Under the pieces are notes generated by a model. That model did not search any database. It saw only the letters and a list, made by a program, of their open reading frames with translations, and was not told where the DNA came from. This document shows, piece after piece, positions 24,500 through 33,551 of a stretch of 64,000 nucleotides of DNA. Within the stretch, counting starts at the first letter, position 1. Every line of letters starts with the position of its first letter. The position numbers and the translations under genes were made by a program. This DNA is from Brenneria goodwinii (lineage in GTDB: Bacteria > Pseudomonadota > Gammaproteobacteria > Enterobacterales > Enterobacteriaceae), in contig NZ_CP014137.1 of assembly GCF_002291445.1 (NCBI RefSeq), forward strand, positions 2,356,001 to 2,420,000, given 5' to 3'.

Positions 24500-25960
24500 A
24501 TGCATAACAACGGATCCAGCGCAAACCTCACGACCGCTGAGGCGCTTGATAAACTGGAAGCGTTGTACGACAACGCGGTTTCAGCACTGCGTGATGCAAT
24601 TGGGGATTTTATCAACCACGGTAAATTACCCGATGTGAAGGCGCGCGCCGAGGGGCTTTTCGCCTATCCTGAACTGCGCGTCGAATGGGACGGCGAATCG
24701 ACGGGCCACCCTAAGCATCGGGCCTATGGCCGCTTTACCCGGCCGGGTCACTACTCCACCACCATCACCCGCCCCGAGTTTTTCCGCCACTATCTGGAAG
24801 ATCAGTTAAGTCTGCTGGAAGAGGAATATGCGGCCAGCATCGAAGTTGTTCCCTCGCAGCAGGAGATCCCCTTCCCTTACGTGTTGGATGGATCAGACCT
24901 TATCCTCGATCGTTCAATGAGCGCCGGGATCGCCAAACATTTCCCCACCACCGAGTTATCGAAAATTGGCGATGAAACCGCAGACGGGTTATTTCACGCC
25001 ACCACCACCTCTCCGCTGTCGCATTTCGACGCGCTGAGAACCGATTTTTCTTTGGCGCGGCTACGGCACTATACCGGTACGGCGGTCGAACATTTTCAGC
25101 CTTTTATTCTTTTTACCAACTATACCCGCTACGTGGATGAATTCGTGCTCTGGGCCTGTAAGCAGATTGCGGACCCGGATAGCCCCTATGAAGCGCTTGC
25201 CTGCGCAGGCGACATCCTTATCACCGGGACGACCCCCGAACCGGAGCAAACCGTTTCCGACCTTACCTGGAAAAAACATCAGATGCCGGCTTACCATCTG
25301 ATTTCACGCAATGGCAAAGGGATTACGCTGGTCAATATCGGCGTTGGACCGTCCAACGCCAAAACCATCTGCGATCATCTCGCCGTACTGCGCCCCCACG
25401 CCTGGTTGATGATCGGACACTGCGGCGGCCTGCGTGAAAGCCAGTCTATCGGCGATTACGTGTTGGCTCACGCTTACCTGCGTGACGACCACGTTCTGGA
25501 TTCGGTACTGCCGCCTGATATCCCCATTCCGAGTATCGCCGAAGTCCAGCGCGCGCTTTATGACGCCACCAAGATGGTAAGCGGCATGCCCGGCGAGGAA
25601 GTGAAACAGCGCCTGCGTACCGGTACCGTGGTCACTACCGACGATCGTAACTGGGAACTGAGGTATTCGGCCTCCGCATTACGCTTTAACCTCAGCCGGG
25701 CGGTCGCCGTGGATATGGAAAGCGCGACCATCGCCGCGCAGGGTTACCGTTTCCGGGTGCCTTACGGCACGCTGCTGTGCGTTTCGGACAAACCATTGCA
25801 CGGTGAAATCAAGCTGCCCGGTCAGGCCAACCGCTTCTATGAGGGCGCCATTTCGGAGCATCTGCAAATCGGCATCTGCGCGATCGATCTGCTGCGCGCA
25901 GAGGGCGACCGACTGCATTCACGCAAACTGCGCACGTTCAACGAACCGCCTTTCCGCTAA
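24500..25960 (+). CDS. amn: AMP nucleosidase
   Basis: Cytoplasmic enzyme that splits AMP to adenine and ribose 5-phosphate, 486 aa (E. coli Amn 484). The ATG at 24500 (MHNNGSS) has a GAGGAGAG site directly upstream; an ATG five codons earlier is poorer. The N-terminal regulatory domain (EALDKLEALYDNAVSALRDAIGDF) is followed by a nucleoside-phosphorylase-like catalytic domain with NIGVGPSNAKTICDHLA, MIGHCGGLR, GTVVTTDDRNWE and VAVDMESATIAAQGYRFRVPYGTLLCVSDKPLHGE. A monocistronic unit; no Pho box was recognised upstream. Confidence 0.96.
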   Translation: MHNNGSSANLTTAEALDKLEALYDNAVSALRDAIGDFINHGKLPDVKARAEGLFAYPELRVEWDGESTGHPKHRAYGRFTRPGHYSTTITRPEFFRHYLEDQLSLLEEEYAASIEVVPSQQEIPFPYVLDGSDLILDRSMSAGIAKHFPTTELSKIGDETADGLFHATTTSPLSHFDALRTDFSLARLRHYTGTAVEHFQPFILFTNYTRYVDEFVLWACKQIADPDSPYEALACAGDILITGTTPEPEQTVSDLTWKKHQMPAYHLISRNGKGITLVNIGVGPSNAKTICDHLAVLRPHAWLMIGHCGGLRESQSIGDYVLAHAYLRDDHVLDSVLPPDIPIPSIAEVQRALYDATKMVSGMPGEEVKQRLRTGTVVTTDDRNWELRYSASALRFNLSRAVAVDMESATIAAQGYRFRVPYGTLLCVSDKPLHGEIKLPGQANRFYEGAISEHLQIGICAIDLLRAEGDRLHSRKLRTFNEPPFR

Positions 25961-26013
25961 ACAAAAAGGCGATAAACCCGAAAGTTTACCGCCTCAGCCG
26001 TTCATCGTATGGA

Positions 26014-26048
26014 CTCAAGCCGGATGGGCATATCTCTGCCCAATCCGG
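26014..26048 (-). terminator. Strong hairpin between amn and the DksA-like gene
   Basis: AGCCGGATGGGCA-loop-TGCCCAATCCGGCT directly downstream of the DksA-like gene stop and about 55 nt after amn. No strong T-run on either side, so it could be a processing or bidirectional stop. A second stem GGCGATAAAC-N6-GTTTACCGCC lies at about 25968-25993, closer to amn. Confidence 0.5.
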
Positions 26049-26471
26049 CTATTGTTTCCGATTGTGTAATTCTTTAATCTCCTGTGTTTCTTTGGCATCG
26101 ATGCTCAATTCCGCCGTGGGCCTTAACAGCAGGCGGCGCAGCCCTATCGGCTCGCCGGTTTCAAGGCAATAGCCATAATCTCCGCTGCGAATGCGCTGTA
26201 AAGCCGAATCAATTTTAGGCAACAGACGGCTTTCACGATCGATCTGGCGAAATAACATTCTCAATTCTTCTTCACGTGTCGCCTTATCGCCGTCGTCGCC
26301 ATTCTGTTCGCTGAATTGAATGCGCGCTTTCAGCTCATCAATGTGGTTGAGCAGGCTAATGCGTTCGTCGGTGAGTCGCTTTTTAAAAAACTCCAGCTGT
26401 TTCTGGTTCATATAATCTTCCGACGACATAGCCAGAATTTCCGCTTCTTCTTTTAGAATTAATTTGGGCAT
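26049..26471 (-). CDS. DksA paralogue lacking the zinc-finger cysteines (DksA2-like)
   Basis: 140 aa. DksA binds the RNA polymerase secondary channel and acts with ppGpp. The coiled-coil tip motif is kept as DDGDKA (DxxDxA in DksA). The four zinc ligands of E. coli DksA are here Cys, Thr, Ser and Ala (GYCLETGEPIGLRRLLLRPT, then AELSIDAKETQE), so only one cysteine remains. The GEPIGLRRLLLRPTA segment closely resembles P. aeruginosa DksA2, which substitutes for DksA under zinc shortage. No Zur-like palindrome was seen upstream of this gene. Monocistronic. Confidence 0.85.
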   Translation of the reverse strand: MPKLILKEEAEILAMSSEDYMNQKQLEFFKKRLTDERISLLNHIDELKARIQFSEQNGDDGDKATREEELRMLFRQIDRESRLLPKIDSALQRIRSGDYGYCLETGEPIGLRRLLLRPTAELSIDAKETQEIKELHNRKQ

Positions 26472-26652
26472 CGTTGCCTCCAGAAAATATTGCTAAAGGC
26501 TGCTATTCGGCCTTTGGTCATAAACCGTTGCCTGCAAGACAGCATGTATTGCGTCAGCCAATAAGCAATGATGATGTTTTCCGCCGCCGTGTTATGCCTC
26601 ATTGTCATTTCCGGCGGCGCGATAACGTTTTTAAGCACTAAAGATAGGCGAT
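26472..26652. other. Upstream region of the DksA-like gene
   Basis: 181 bp with an inverted repeat CCGCCGCCG...CGGCGGCG (about 26580-26620). No operator recognised. Confidence 0.4.
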
Positions 26653-26781
26653 CTATGGCTTTTTGAGAAAAAATGATGGTTGCTGACGGATAAAGTCAAA
26701 AAGACGGGCGTAAATAGATTCCCATTGGGGAGGGATCCATTGATACGCGGAAACCGGCCCCTTAGGCTTACCGGCAGCCAT
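26653..26781 (-). CDS. Possible 42-aa small protein downstream of proP
   Basis: Reads MAAGKPKGPVSAYQWIPPQW followed by ESIYARLFDFIRQQPSFFLK and a short basic tail. Composition is protein-like (aromatic and amphipathic, not repetitive). The frame extends a few codons upstream as RPLCAGC before a stop. No good ribosome-binding site is visible; it lies just after proP on the same strand, so it might be co-transcribed. I do not recognise the family; it may be a remnant. Confidence 0.35.
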   Translation of the reverse strand: MAAGKPKGPVSAYQWIPPQWESIYARLFDFIRQQPSFFLKKP

Positions 26782-26819
26782 ACAGCCAGCGCAGAGGGGC
26801 CGTTTAAATCATTAAGGCA

Positions 26820-28322
26820 CTAATTTATTTCAGGGTGCTGATCAATCAGTGTTCTTCTTTTCTTCTGCAATTCGGCGATCTGCTCGTCAATATCTTCTAT
26901 TTTCTGTTCAATATTATCGTGATGCTCCTGCAGCAGCTCTTTCGCTTCAGCCCGGTCGGATGCCGCAGGCGTGGCGCCTTTCAGCGGTTGGTTGGCCGTT
27001 TCTTTCATCAAGAGACCCGTGACCAGACCAATAATGGAAATCACCATCAAATAATAGGCCGGCATATAGAGATTCTTGGTTGATTCCACCAGCCATGCCG
27101 CCGCCGTGGGGGTGAAACCGGCAATCAGAATGGAGATGTTGAATGAAAGCGCCAGCGCGCTGTAACGGATATGCGTGGGGAACATAGCCGGCAAAATAGA
27201 TGCCATAACGCCGGTAAAAGAGTTAAGCAATACGGCCAGAATCAACAGCCCGCAGAAAATCAGACCAATCACGTCGCTGTTAATCAGCATGAAGCTCGGG
27301 ATGGCTAAAACAAACAATCCAATACTGCCGCAGACGATAAACGGCTTACGGCCAAAGCGGTCGCTCATTAATCCCATTACCGGCTGTACAAACAACATAC
27401 CGATCATCACCGCGATAATAATCATTACGCCATGGTCTTCGGAATAATGAAGACTGTGTGACAGATAGCTCGGCATATACGTCAGTAACATGTAATAAGT
27501 GACGTTGGTGACAATCACGATACCGACACAGAGCAACAAATTTTTCCACTGGGTAGAGGCAATCTGACGAAAAGAGGTCTTTGGCGCTGTCTGTAAGCTG
27601 TCCTTCGACTCTTTATCGATAGCATCAAAATGCTGTTGAAAAGCGGGGGTTTCCTCCAGCGCATGGCGCAGATAGATACCAATCAGCCCCAAAGGACCGG
27701 CGATAAAGAACGGGATACGCCATCCCCACTCTAGGAAATCGGCTTCGCCGACAATGGATGAGATCAACACCACCACGCCCGCGCCTAAGACAAAGCCGGC
27801 GATCGAACCGAAATCAAGCCAACTGCCTAAAAATCCACGTTTCCTGTCCGGCGAATATTCAGCGACAAATATCGCGGCGCCGGTATACTCGCCGCCGACG
27901 GAAAATCCCTGAGCCAATTTTGCAATCAGCAATAAGATTGGCGCCCAGATGCCAATTGATGCATACGACGGTATCAACCCGATACAGAATGTGCTGACCG
28001 CCATGATAATAATGGTAATTGACAATACTTTTTGGCGACCAAATTTATCACCCATGGCCCCAAAGAATATTCCTCCCAGCGGCCTGACGAGAAAAGGAAC
28101 AGAAAACGTTGCCAGCGCCGCGATCATTTGCACGCCAGGATCGGCCCCGGGGAAAAACACCCGACCAAGCGCGTAAGCAACGAAACCATATACGCCAAAA
28201 TCAAACCACTCCATGGCATTACCCAACGCCGCCGCCGTAATCGCCTTCTTCAGCTTGGCGTCATCAATGATGGTAATATCCTGTATTTTCATTGGCTTCA
28301 TTCGTTTCTTTCTTAATACCAT
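26820..28322 (-). CDS. proP: Proline/betaine:H+ symporter ProP
   Basis: Osmosensing inner-membrane symporter importing proline, glycine betaine and related solutes; 500 aa, twelve membrane segments, MFS metabolite:H+ symporter group. It matches E. coli ProP from ITIIDDAKLKKAITAA through GNAMEWFDFGVYGFVAYALG, GGEYTGAAIFVAEYSPDRKRGF and RHALEETPAFQQH. It keeps the C-terminal cytoplasmic coiled coil (EHHDNIEQKIEDIDEQIAEL, about residues 465-495) that tunes osmotic response. The start could be a few codons later (MKPMKIQ). Confidence 0.96.
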   Translation of the reverse strand: MVLRKKRMKPMKIQDITIIDDAKLKKAITAAALGNAMEWFDFGVYGFVAYALGRVFFPGADPGVQMIAALATFSVPFLVRPLGGIFFGAMGDKFGRQKVLSITIIIMAVSTFCIGLIPSYASIGIWAPILLLIAKLAQGFSVGGEYTGAAIFVAEYSPDRKRGFLGSWLDFGSIAGFVLGAGVVVLISSIVGEADFLEWGWRIPFFIAGPLGLIGIYLRHALEETPAFQQHFDAIDKESKDSLQTAPKTSFRQIASTQWKNLLLCVGIVIVTNVTYYMLLTYMPSYLSHSLHYSEDHGVMIIIAVMIGMLFVQPVMGLMSDRFGRKPFIVCGSIGLFVLAIPSFMLINSDVIGLIFCGLLILAVLLNSFTGVMASILPAMFPTHIRYSALALSFNISILIAGFTPTAAAWLVESTKNLYMPAYYLMVISIIGLVTGLLMKETANQPLKGATPAASDRAEAKELLQEHHDNIEQKIEDIDEQIAELQKKRRTLIDQHPEIN

Positions 28323-29114
28323 TTATGACTTCCTCTGTTTAAAAAATAACCGCTCATAAAATGGTATATATAAGCCGTCATAGTACCCGGCATTGATTAT
28401 AGAGTATTTTAAGAAAGGAATCGCTTTACGCTTAATAAGTAAACAACTACAGGCGATAATGGGTCACATTTTGTTTCTCTAGTATATTAAAAGCGAGCTA
28501 ATTATAAATCAAAGATCATACAGAACAAGATTGACGGTAAGTGGATTCGACGGCTCGGCATAGCCGCAATTTACCGGCGTGATCGTTTATTATCCCATGA
28601 TCCATATAGTGTGGCGCACTAACTGTCTGAAAAAACTATATATCTTGTAAGCGAGAATCTGGCTGGCGGATGGCAAACGTTGCGGCAATGAACTGCACTT
28701 AAGATTGATCTTATAATATGCGCAGCATATTTAATTATTTATTACTCGACGCATCTATCTCAATAGGCGCTTATTCCAGCCAATAACAAATCGTTTATAC
28801 TCGAATTCTATTAGATACATAATAACTTCCATTATTTCTTTTCATACAAAAATTCACTTAACATTCTTATTATTGGCATAATTAATACATAATGATAATA
28901 CGTACCGACAATCGAAGAATACGCCTATATACTCCGATACCAGACCTTACGGCAACCATCCGTCGTCAGCCGCTTGATCTGTATTCACAGATTGAAGTTA
29001 GGTTCCCACAGAGAAACCTTTCTCCGTGGGAACCGGGGATTCGTCGCTCAAGACGCAGCGGGGTTATTGTCCATTACGGCTTTCTATCAGGCAAAGCCAG
29101 ATAATCTATACGCC
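28323..29114. other. 792-bp gap between proP and the second EF-G gene
   Basis: Mostly AT-rich and without an identifiable gene. It carries the proP promoter region. A strong hairpin GGTTCCCAC-A-GAGAAA...TTTCTC-C-GTGGGAACC lies at 29001-29034, 81 nt past the fusA2-like stop, but no T-run follows it on the minus strand. A 70-codon plus-strand frame at 28892-29104 contains the hairpin and has no ribosome-binding site. Confidence 0.5.
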
Positions 29115-31217
29115 TTAACGTGAACCACGCGCGGCAATGATCTCATCCATTACATTGCGCGGCGCTTCCACATAGTGTTTGAACTCCATGGTGTAGGTTG
29201 CCCGCCCCTGGGACATCGAGCGCAATGCGGTGGAATAGCCGAACATTTCGGACAGCGGCACCTCGGCGCGGATAATCCGTCCGGCGATCATCTCTTCCAT
29301 GCCTTGTACCAGACCGCGGCGAGAAGATAAGTCGCCCATCACGCTGCCGGCATACTCTTCCGGCGTTTCAACTTCCACTTTCATGACCGGTTCCAGGATC
29401 ACCGGATTGGCGCGCTTGATCGCCGCACGGAAGCCCATAATCGCCGCCATCTTGAACGCCATTTCCGAGGAGTCCACCTCATGGTAGGAACCAAAGGTCA
29501 GCGTTACTTTAATATCGACAATCGGATATCCCGCCAATACGCCGGTCATCATCGCTTCGCGCACGCCCTTTTCCACCGACGGAATAAATTCTCGCGGCAC
29601 CACTCCGCCTTTGGTGGCATCCTCAAACGCAAAACCTTTACCGGCTTCCTGCGGCTCGACCGTCAGCACCACATGACCATACTGGCCTTTACCGCCGGAC
29701 TGGCGGACAAACTTCCCTTCCACATCCGTCACCTTGCTGCGTATCGTTTCACGATAAGTGACCTGCGGCCTGCCGATATTGGCCGCCACGCCGAACTCAC
29801 GTTTCATACGATCGACGATGATTTCCAGATGCAGTTCGCCCATGCCGGAAATGATGGTCTGACCGGATTCTTCATCGGTTCTGAGGCGGAACGAGGGATC
29901 TTCCGACGCCAGACGTTGCAGTGCAATGCCCATTTTTTCCTGATCGGCTTTGGTTTTCGGCTCGATCGCCAGCGAAATCACCGGCTCAGGGAACTCCATG
30001 CGCTCCAGCGTCAATACGGCATCCGGATCGCACAGGGTTTCCCCGGTGGTCACTTCCTTCAGACCGACGCAGGCGGCGATATCTCCGGCTCGGATCTCAT
30101 CCACTTCATGACGCGCGTTGGCATGCATCTGGACGATGCGCCCGATGCGCTCTTTTTTACCCTTCACCGGGTTATACACGCTGTCGCCTTTTTTCAGCAC
30201 GCCCGAATAGACGCGGATGAAGGTCAACTGGCCGACATAGGGATCGGTCATCAGTTTGAACGCCAGCGCCGAGAACTTGTCGTTGTCATCGGCATGACGC
30301 ACCACCGTCTTGCCTTTTTCATCAATCCCGCTGACCGGAGGGATATCCAGCGGTGACGGCATCAGTTCGATGATGGCGTCCAGCATGCGCTGTACCCCTT
30401 TATTTTTAAACGCGCTGCCGCACAGCATCGGTTGAATTTCACCGGCAATGGTGCGGGTGCGCAGGCCCAGGGTAATTTCCTCTTCGCTCAGCGCCACGCC
30501 GTCCAGATATTTGGTCATCAGCTCATCGGAAGCCTCTGCCGCCGCCGTGACCATTTTCTCCCGCCATTCCCGGGCGGTTGCCAGTAAATCTTCCGGGATC
30601 GCCTCATAGCTGAAGAGCATGCCTTGCGAGGCTTCATCCCAGATAATGGCGCGCATCTTGATCAGATCGACCACGCCGGTGAAGTGCTCTTCGCTGCCGA
30701 TCGGAATAACAATCGGCACCGGATTGGCCTTCAGCCGGTCAATCATCATCTGATAAACACGGAAATAGTTGGCGCCGGGGCGATCCATTTTGTTAACGAA
30801 CGCCAATCGCGGCACATGATATTTATTGGCCTGCCGCCATACCGTCTCCGACTGCGGCTGCACGCCGCCGACAGAGTCGTATACCATCACCGCGCCATCC
30901 AGCACGCGCATCGAGCGTTCGACTTCAATAGTGAAGTCCACGTGTCCGGGCGTGTCGATAATATTGATTCGATGCTGGGGATAACGGTGGTCCATGCCCT
31001 GCCAAAAACAGGTAACCGCCGCAGACGTAATGGTAATGCCGCGCTCTTGTTCCTGCGCCATCCAGTCTGTCGTCGCCGCGCCATCGTGTACTTCGCCCAT
31101 CTTGTGACTCACCCCGGTATAAAACAGGATACGTTCCGTGGTGGTGGTTTTCCCGGCATCAATGTGGGCGGAAATACCAATATTACGATAGCGTTCAATG
31201 GGGGTTGTGCGTGCCAT
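29115..31217 (-). CDS. Elongation factor G, second copy (EF-G2-like)
   Basis: 700 aa translation factor GTPase. G motifs: G1 AHIDAGKTTTTE (near residue 17), G2 RGITITSA, G3 DTPGH, G4 NKMD, G5 CGSA. Domains II-V continue to the C-terminus (GGKGQYGHVVL, EVPLSEMFGYSTALRSMSQGRA). It is a full-length paralogue, visibly divergent from enterobacterial FusA, and stands alone: no rpsL, rpsG or tuf beside it, so it is not the str-operon copy. Specialised second EF-Gs in other bacteria can separate translocation from recycling or alter fusidic acid response; which applies here is unknown. Confidence 0.9.
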   Translation of the reverse strand: MARTTPIERYRNIGISAHIDAGKTTTTERILFYTGVSHKMGEVHDGAATTDWMAQEQERGITITSAAVTCFWQGMDHRYPQHRINIIDTPGHVDFTIEVERSMRVLDGAVMVYDSVGGVQPQSETVWRQANKYHVPRLAFVNKMDRPGANYFRVYQMMIDRLKANPVPIVIPIGSEEHFTGVVDLIKMRAIIWDEASQGMLFSYEAIPEDLLATAREWREKMVTAAAEASDELMTKYLDGVALSEEEITLGLRTRTIAGEIQPMLCGSAFKNKGVQRMLDAIIELMPSPLDIPPVSGIDEKGKTVVRHADDNDKFSALAFKLMTDPYVGQLTFIRVYSGVLKKGDSVYNPVKGKKERIGRIVQMHANARHEVDEIRAGDIAACVGLKEVTTGETLCDPDAVLTLERMEFPEPVISLAIEPKTKADQEKMGIALQRLASEDPSFRLRTDEESGQTIISGMGELHLEIIVDRMKREFGVAANIGRPQVTYRETIRSKVTDVEGKFVRQSGGKGQYGHVVLTVEPQEAGKGFAFEDATKGGVVPREFIPSVEKGVREAMMTGVLAGYPIVDIKVTLTFGSYHEVDSSEMAFKMAAIMGFRAAIKRANPVILEPVMKVEVETPEEYAGSVMGDLSSRRGLVQGMEEMIAGRIIRAEVPLSEMFGYSTALRSMSQGRATYTMEFKHYVEAPRNVMDEIIAARGSR

Positions 31218-31578
31218 ATAACATCCTTAATTAGCTAAACTAATTCTGGGCTGGCAGTTAACTGTCTGCGGCAGAACTCGATATTGATTATCGATAAACA
31301 ATATAGTCCTATTGTACGGGTATATGCGAACTATTTGTGTGATAGATTAACATTTCCTACCACCATGCCTTCCGGAAGGAATCGCCTCCCTTCTGATGAT
31401 TATTGCCGCTCAGGGAATTTTTGCCGTAAGAAGACGCTTATTATGCGCACGCGGCCCAGTCAACTCTCCTCCTCTTATCCAGTGTTGAAATCGAGATTTC
31501 GCTAATGCCAGGCACACTGCGCCTTTTTACCGGCGACGAGAAAGATGAAGGGTGTATCACATATACCGATCGCGAGTA

Positions 31579-31607
31579 TTGTCATCCCCATACTGGCCCT
31601 CTATAAA
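31579..31607 (+). promoter_or_regulatory. Sigma-70 promoter of the predicted small RNA
   Basis: TTGTCA (31579-31584), exactly 17 bp, TATAAA (31602-31607) followed by AT. Predicted transcription start near 31614. Confidence 0.65.
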
Positions 31608-31613
31608 ATAGGT

Positions 31614-31691
31614 TTACAGGGCGTGACTGAACAACTAAAGGCGAACCTGTCATGCACGGTCATAGAGATCGTGCATGACAGGTTTTTTTTT
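31614..31691 (+). ncRNA. Predicted small RNA of about 78 nt (or terminated leader of the esterase gene)
   Basis: A good sigma-70 promoter is followed about 30 nt later by a textbook intrinsic terminator, with no reading frame between. The 5' single-stranded part (GTTTACAGGGCGTGACTGAA and onward) could be a seed region. The esterase gene starts 95 nt downstream of the terminator, so a conditional leader (attenuator) is the alternative. I do not recognise a known RNA family. Confidence 0.55.
31644..31691 (+). terminator. Intrinsic terminator with 15-bp stem and nine T residues
   Basis: AACCTGTCATGCACG-N11-CGTGCATGACAGGTT followed by a run of T to 31691. The stem is perfect. No protein gene precedes it on the plus strand. 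Confidence 0.88.
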
Positions 31692-31785
31692 GCGTTGAGC
31701 GCCGCCTGACGCCACTTTTCAGGCCGTATCGGGAGGAATTTCTCCCCGAACTTTTTTATTTTTTGGCATTAAGAGGGACAAACCG

Positions 31786-33330
31786 ATGAATAAATCACTA
31801 GCCGCCGGACTGATGATCATCCTATCTTCAGCCAGCTATTCTGCTTTTGCCAACGGACCGGAAATCACGCTGGACAGCGGGCGTATCGCCGGAACGACGA
31901 TTCAAGACGTGGATGTTTTCAAAGGCATTCCTTTTGCCTCTCCCCCGGTGGGAGAACTGCGCTGGCAGCCGCCGCAGCCGGTACAGCACTGGACAGACGT
32001 ACGGCCGGCGTTGGAATACGGTAAAGATTGTATGCAGGAGCCGTTCCCCGGCGACGCCGCGCCGCTCGGTGTCGGGTTCAGCGAGGATTGCCTGACCGTC
32101 AACGTCTGGCGTCCGGCTAATGCAAACGGGCCGCTGCCGGTCATGGTGTGGATCTATGGCGGCGGTTTCGTCAACGGCGGGTCATCACCCGGCGTCTATT
32201 CCGGTGAAGAATTTGCCCGTCAGGGCGTGGTGTTTGTCAGCTTTAACTACCGCGTCGGCCGTTTTGGTTTCTTTGCTCACCCCGCCTTGGCGGACCAGCC
32301 GCTGCGCGGTAATTACGGATTGATGGATCAGATCGCGGCGCTGCAATGGGTACAAAAAAATATTGCCGCCTTCCAGGGCGATGCGCAAAATGTCACGTTG
32401 TTCGGTGAGTCCGCCGGCGGATTTTCCGTCGGCTCGATGCTCACCACCGACTTAGCCAAAGGCTTGTTTCAAAAAGCCATTATTCAATCCGGTTCCGGCC
32501 GGCAAAATATGGTGCCGAAACAAGACTGGCAGCAGGCGGAACAAGCCGGACTAACCTTCGCCCAATCAAACGGCATCAGCGGGAAAGATGAAAAAGCGCT
32601 GGAAGCCTTACGCCAAATCCCGGCCGATAAAATCGTCAATGGCTTGAATATGGCGACGATGTCGTCGTCGGCTTACTCCGGCCCGATGATTGATGGCAAA
32701 GTAATTACCGGGGAACCGCAAGATCTATATCGTCAGGGCGCCTTCCAGCACGTGCCTTTAATGATTGGCGCAACCGATGCCGATATCGGATTTCCAGCCG
32801 AAGTCACGACGCTGGATGAAGCCGTTGCCGTTTTCGCCGATGCCGATCGTCAAAAAGCCAAACTAGCCTATCAGGGCATGTCGCCCCAGGCCGCCGCCCT
32901 GGCGATCGCCAGTGATGCTTTTATGGTTGAGCCCGCCCGTTTCGTCGCACACATCTGGGATAAGGCGGGAGTTCCCGTTTGGCAATACCGTTTTGGCTAT
33001 GTGGCGGAAAGTATGCGCGACCAGTGGCCGGCAGCCGTACATGCCAGCGAGATCCCTTACGTATTTAACACGCTGAACGCGCGTTATGCGGATAAGGTCA
33101 CGGTCAAGGATCAGGCGGTAGCCCGGCAAACGCATCAGTACTGGGTTAACTTTGCCCGAACCGGTCAGCCAGGCGCCGCAGATCTACCGCAATGGAATCG
33201 CTATAGCCTGCAAAAAGACAACATTCTGATCATTCCGGCCAGCGGCGCGGAACAGACCAAAGAGCAAACCGATCCGTGGAAAACCCGTCTGGATTTGGTG
33301 GAAAAACTGGCGGAGCAGCACACTCATTAA
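31786..33330 (+). CDS. Secreted type-B carboxylesterase
   Basis: 514 aa alpha/beta hydrolase of the carboxylesterase/PnbA family. Signal peptide: MNKSLAAGLMIILSSASYSAFA, so periplasmic or secreted. Catalytic motifs: oxyanion hole YGGGFVNGG, nucleophile GESAGGFSVG (Ser about residue 210), and a later His near HASEIPYVFNT. EDCLTVNVWRPAN is the family signature. It cleaves carboxylic esters; the natural substrate is unknown. Preceded by a GAGGGA site. Monocistronic. Confidence 0.9.
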   Translation: MNKSLAAGLMIILSSASYSAFANGPEITLDSGRIAGTTIQDVDVFKGIPFASPPVGELRWQPPQPVQHWTDVRPALEYGKDCMQEPFPGDAAPLGVGFSEDCLTVNVWRPANANGPLPVMVWIYGGGFVNGGSSPGVYSGEEFARQGVVFVSFNYRVGRFGFFAHPALADQPLRGNYGLMDQIAALQWVQKNIAAFQGDAQNVTLFGESAGGFSVGSMLTTDLAKGLFQKAIIQSGSGRQNMVPKQDWQQAEQAGLTFAQSNGISGKDEKALEALRQIPADKIVNGLNMATMSSSAYSGPMIDGKVITGEPQDLYRQGAFQHVPLMIGATDADIGFPAEVTTLDEAVAVFADADRQKAKLAYQGMSPQAAALAIASDAFMVEPARFVAHIWDKAGVPVWQYRFGYVAESMRDQWPAAVHASEIPYVFNTLNARYADKVTVKDQAVARQTHQYWVNFARTGQPGAADLPQWNRYSLQKDNILIIPASGAEQTKEQTDPWKTRLDLVEKLAEQHTH

Positions 33331-33371
33331 TGTTATAAGCGCCGTTTCTGATTGCACCAGCGGTCAGTGAA

Positions 33372-33410
33372 CGCTGAGTCCGGTATTCTGCCGGGCTCAG
33401 CGCTTTTGGT
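33372..33410 (+). terminator. Terminator of the carboxylesterase gene
   Basis: CGCTGAGTCCGG-loop-CCGGGCTCAGCG followed by CTTTTGGTTT, 42 nt after the stop codon. Confidence 0.75.
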
Positions 33411-33473
33411 TTCAATACCGGACAGGCGGGAGCATAAATTTCATCAGTCTGAATGCGTTACCGCTCTGCGCAA

Positions 33474-33505
33474 TAAAAAAACCAGACGGCGTTAGCCGAC
33501 TGGCT
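33474..33505 (-). terminator. Terminator of patA
   Basis: On the minus strand AGCCAGTCGGC-TAAC-GCCGTCTGGT followed by seven T residues, 46 nt after the patA stop. Confidence 0.85.
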
Positions 33506-33551
33506 TTCAGAATAGCGTAGAGAAAATGCTGTATGTCGGTATCGCGCTGTC

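Noticed and set aside
28892..29104. A 70-codon frame between proP and the second EF-G gene
   Set aside because: No ribosome-binding site, basic shadow-like composition, and it runs across a stable hairpin.
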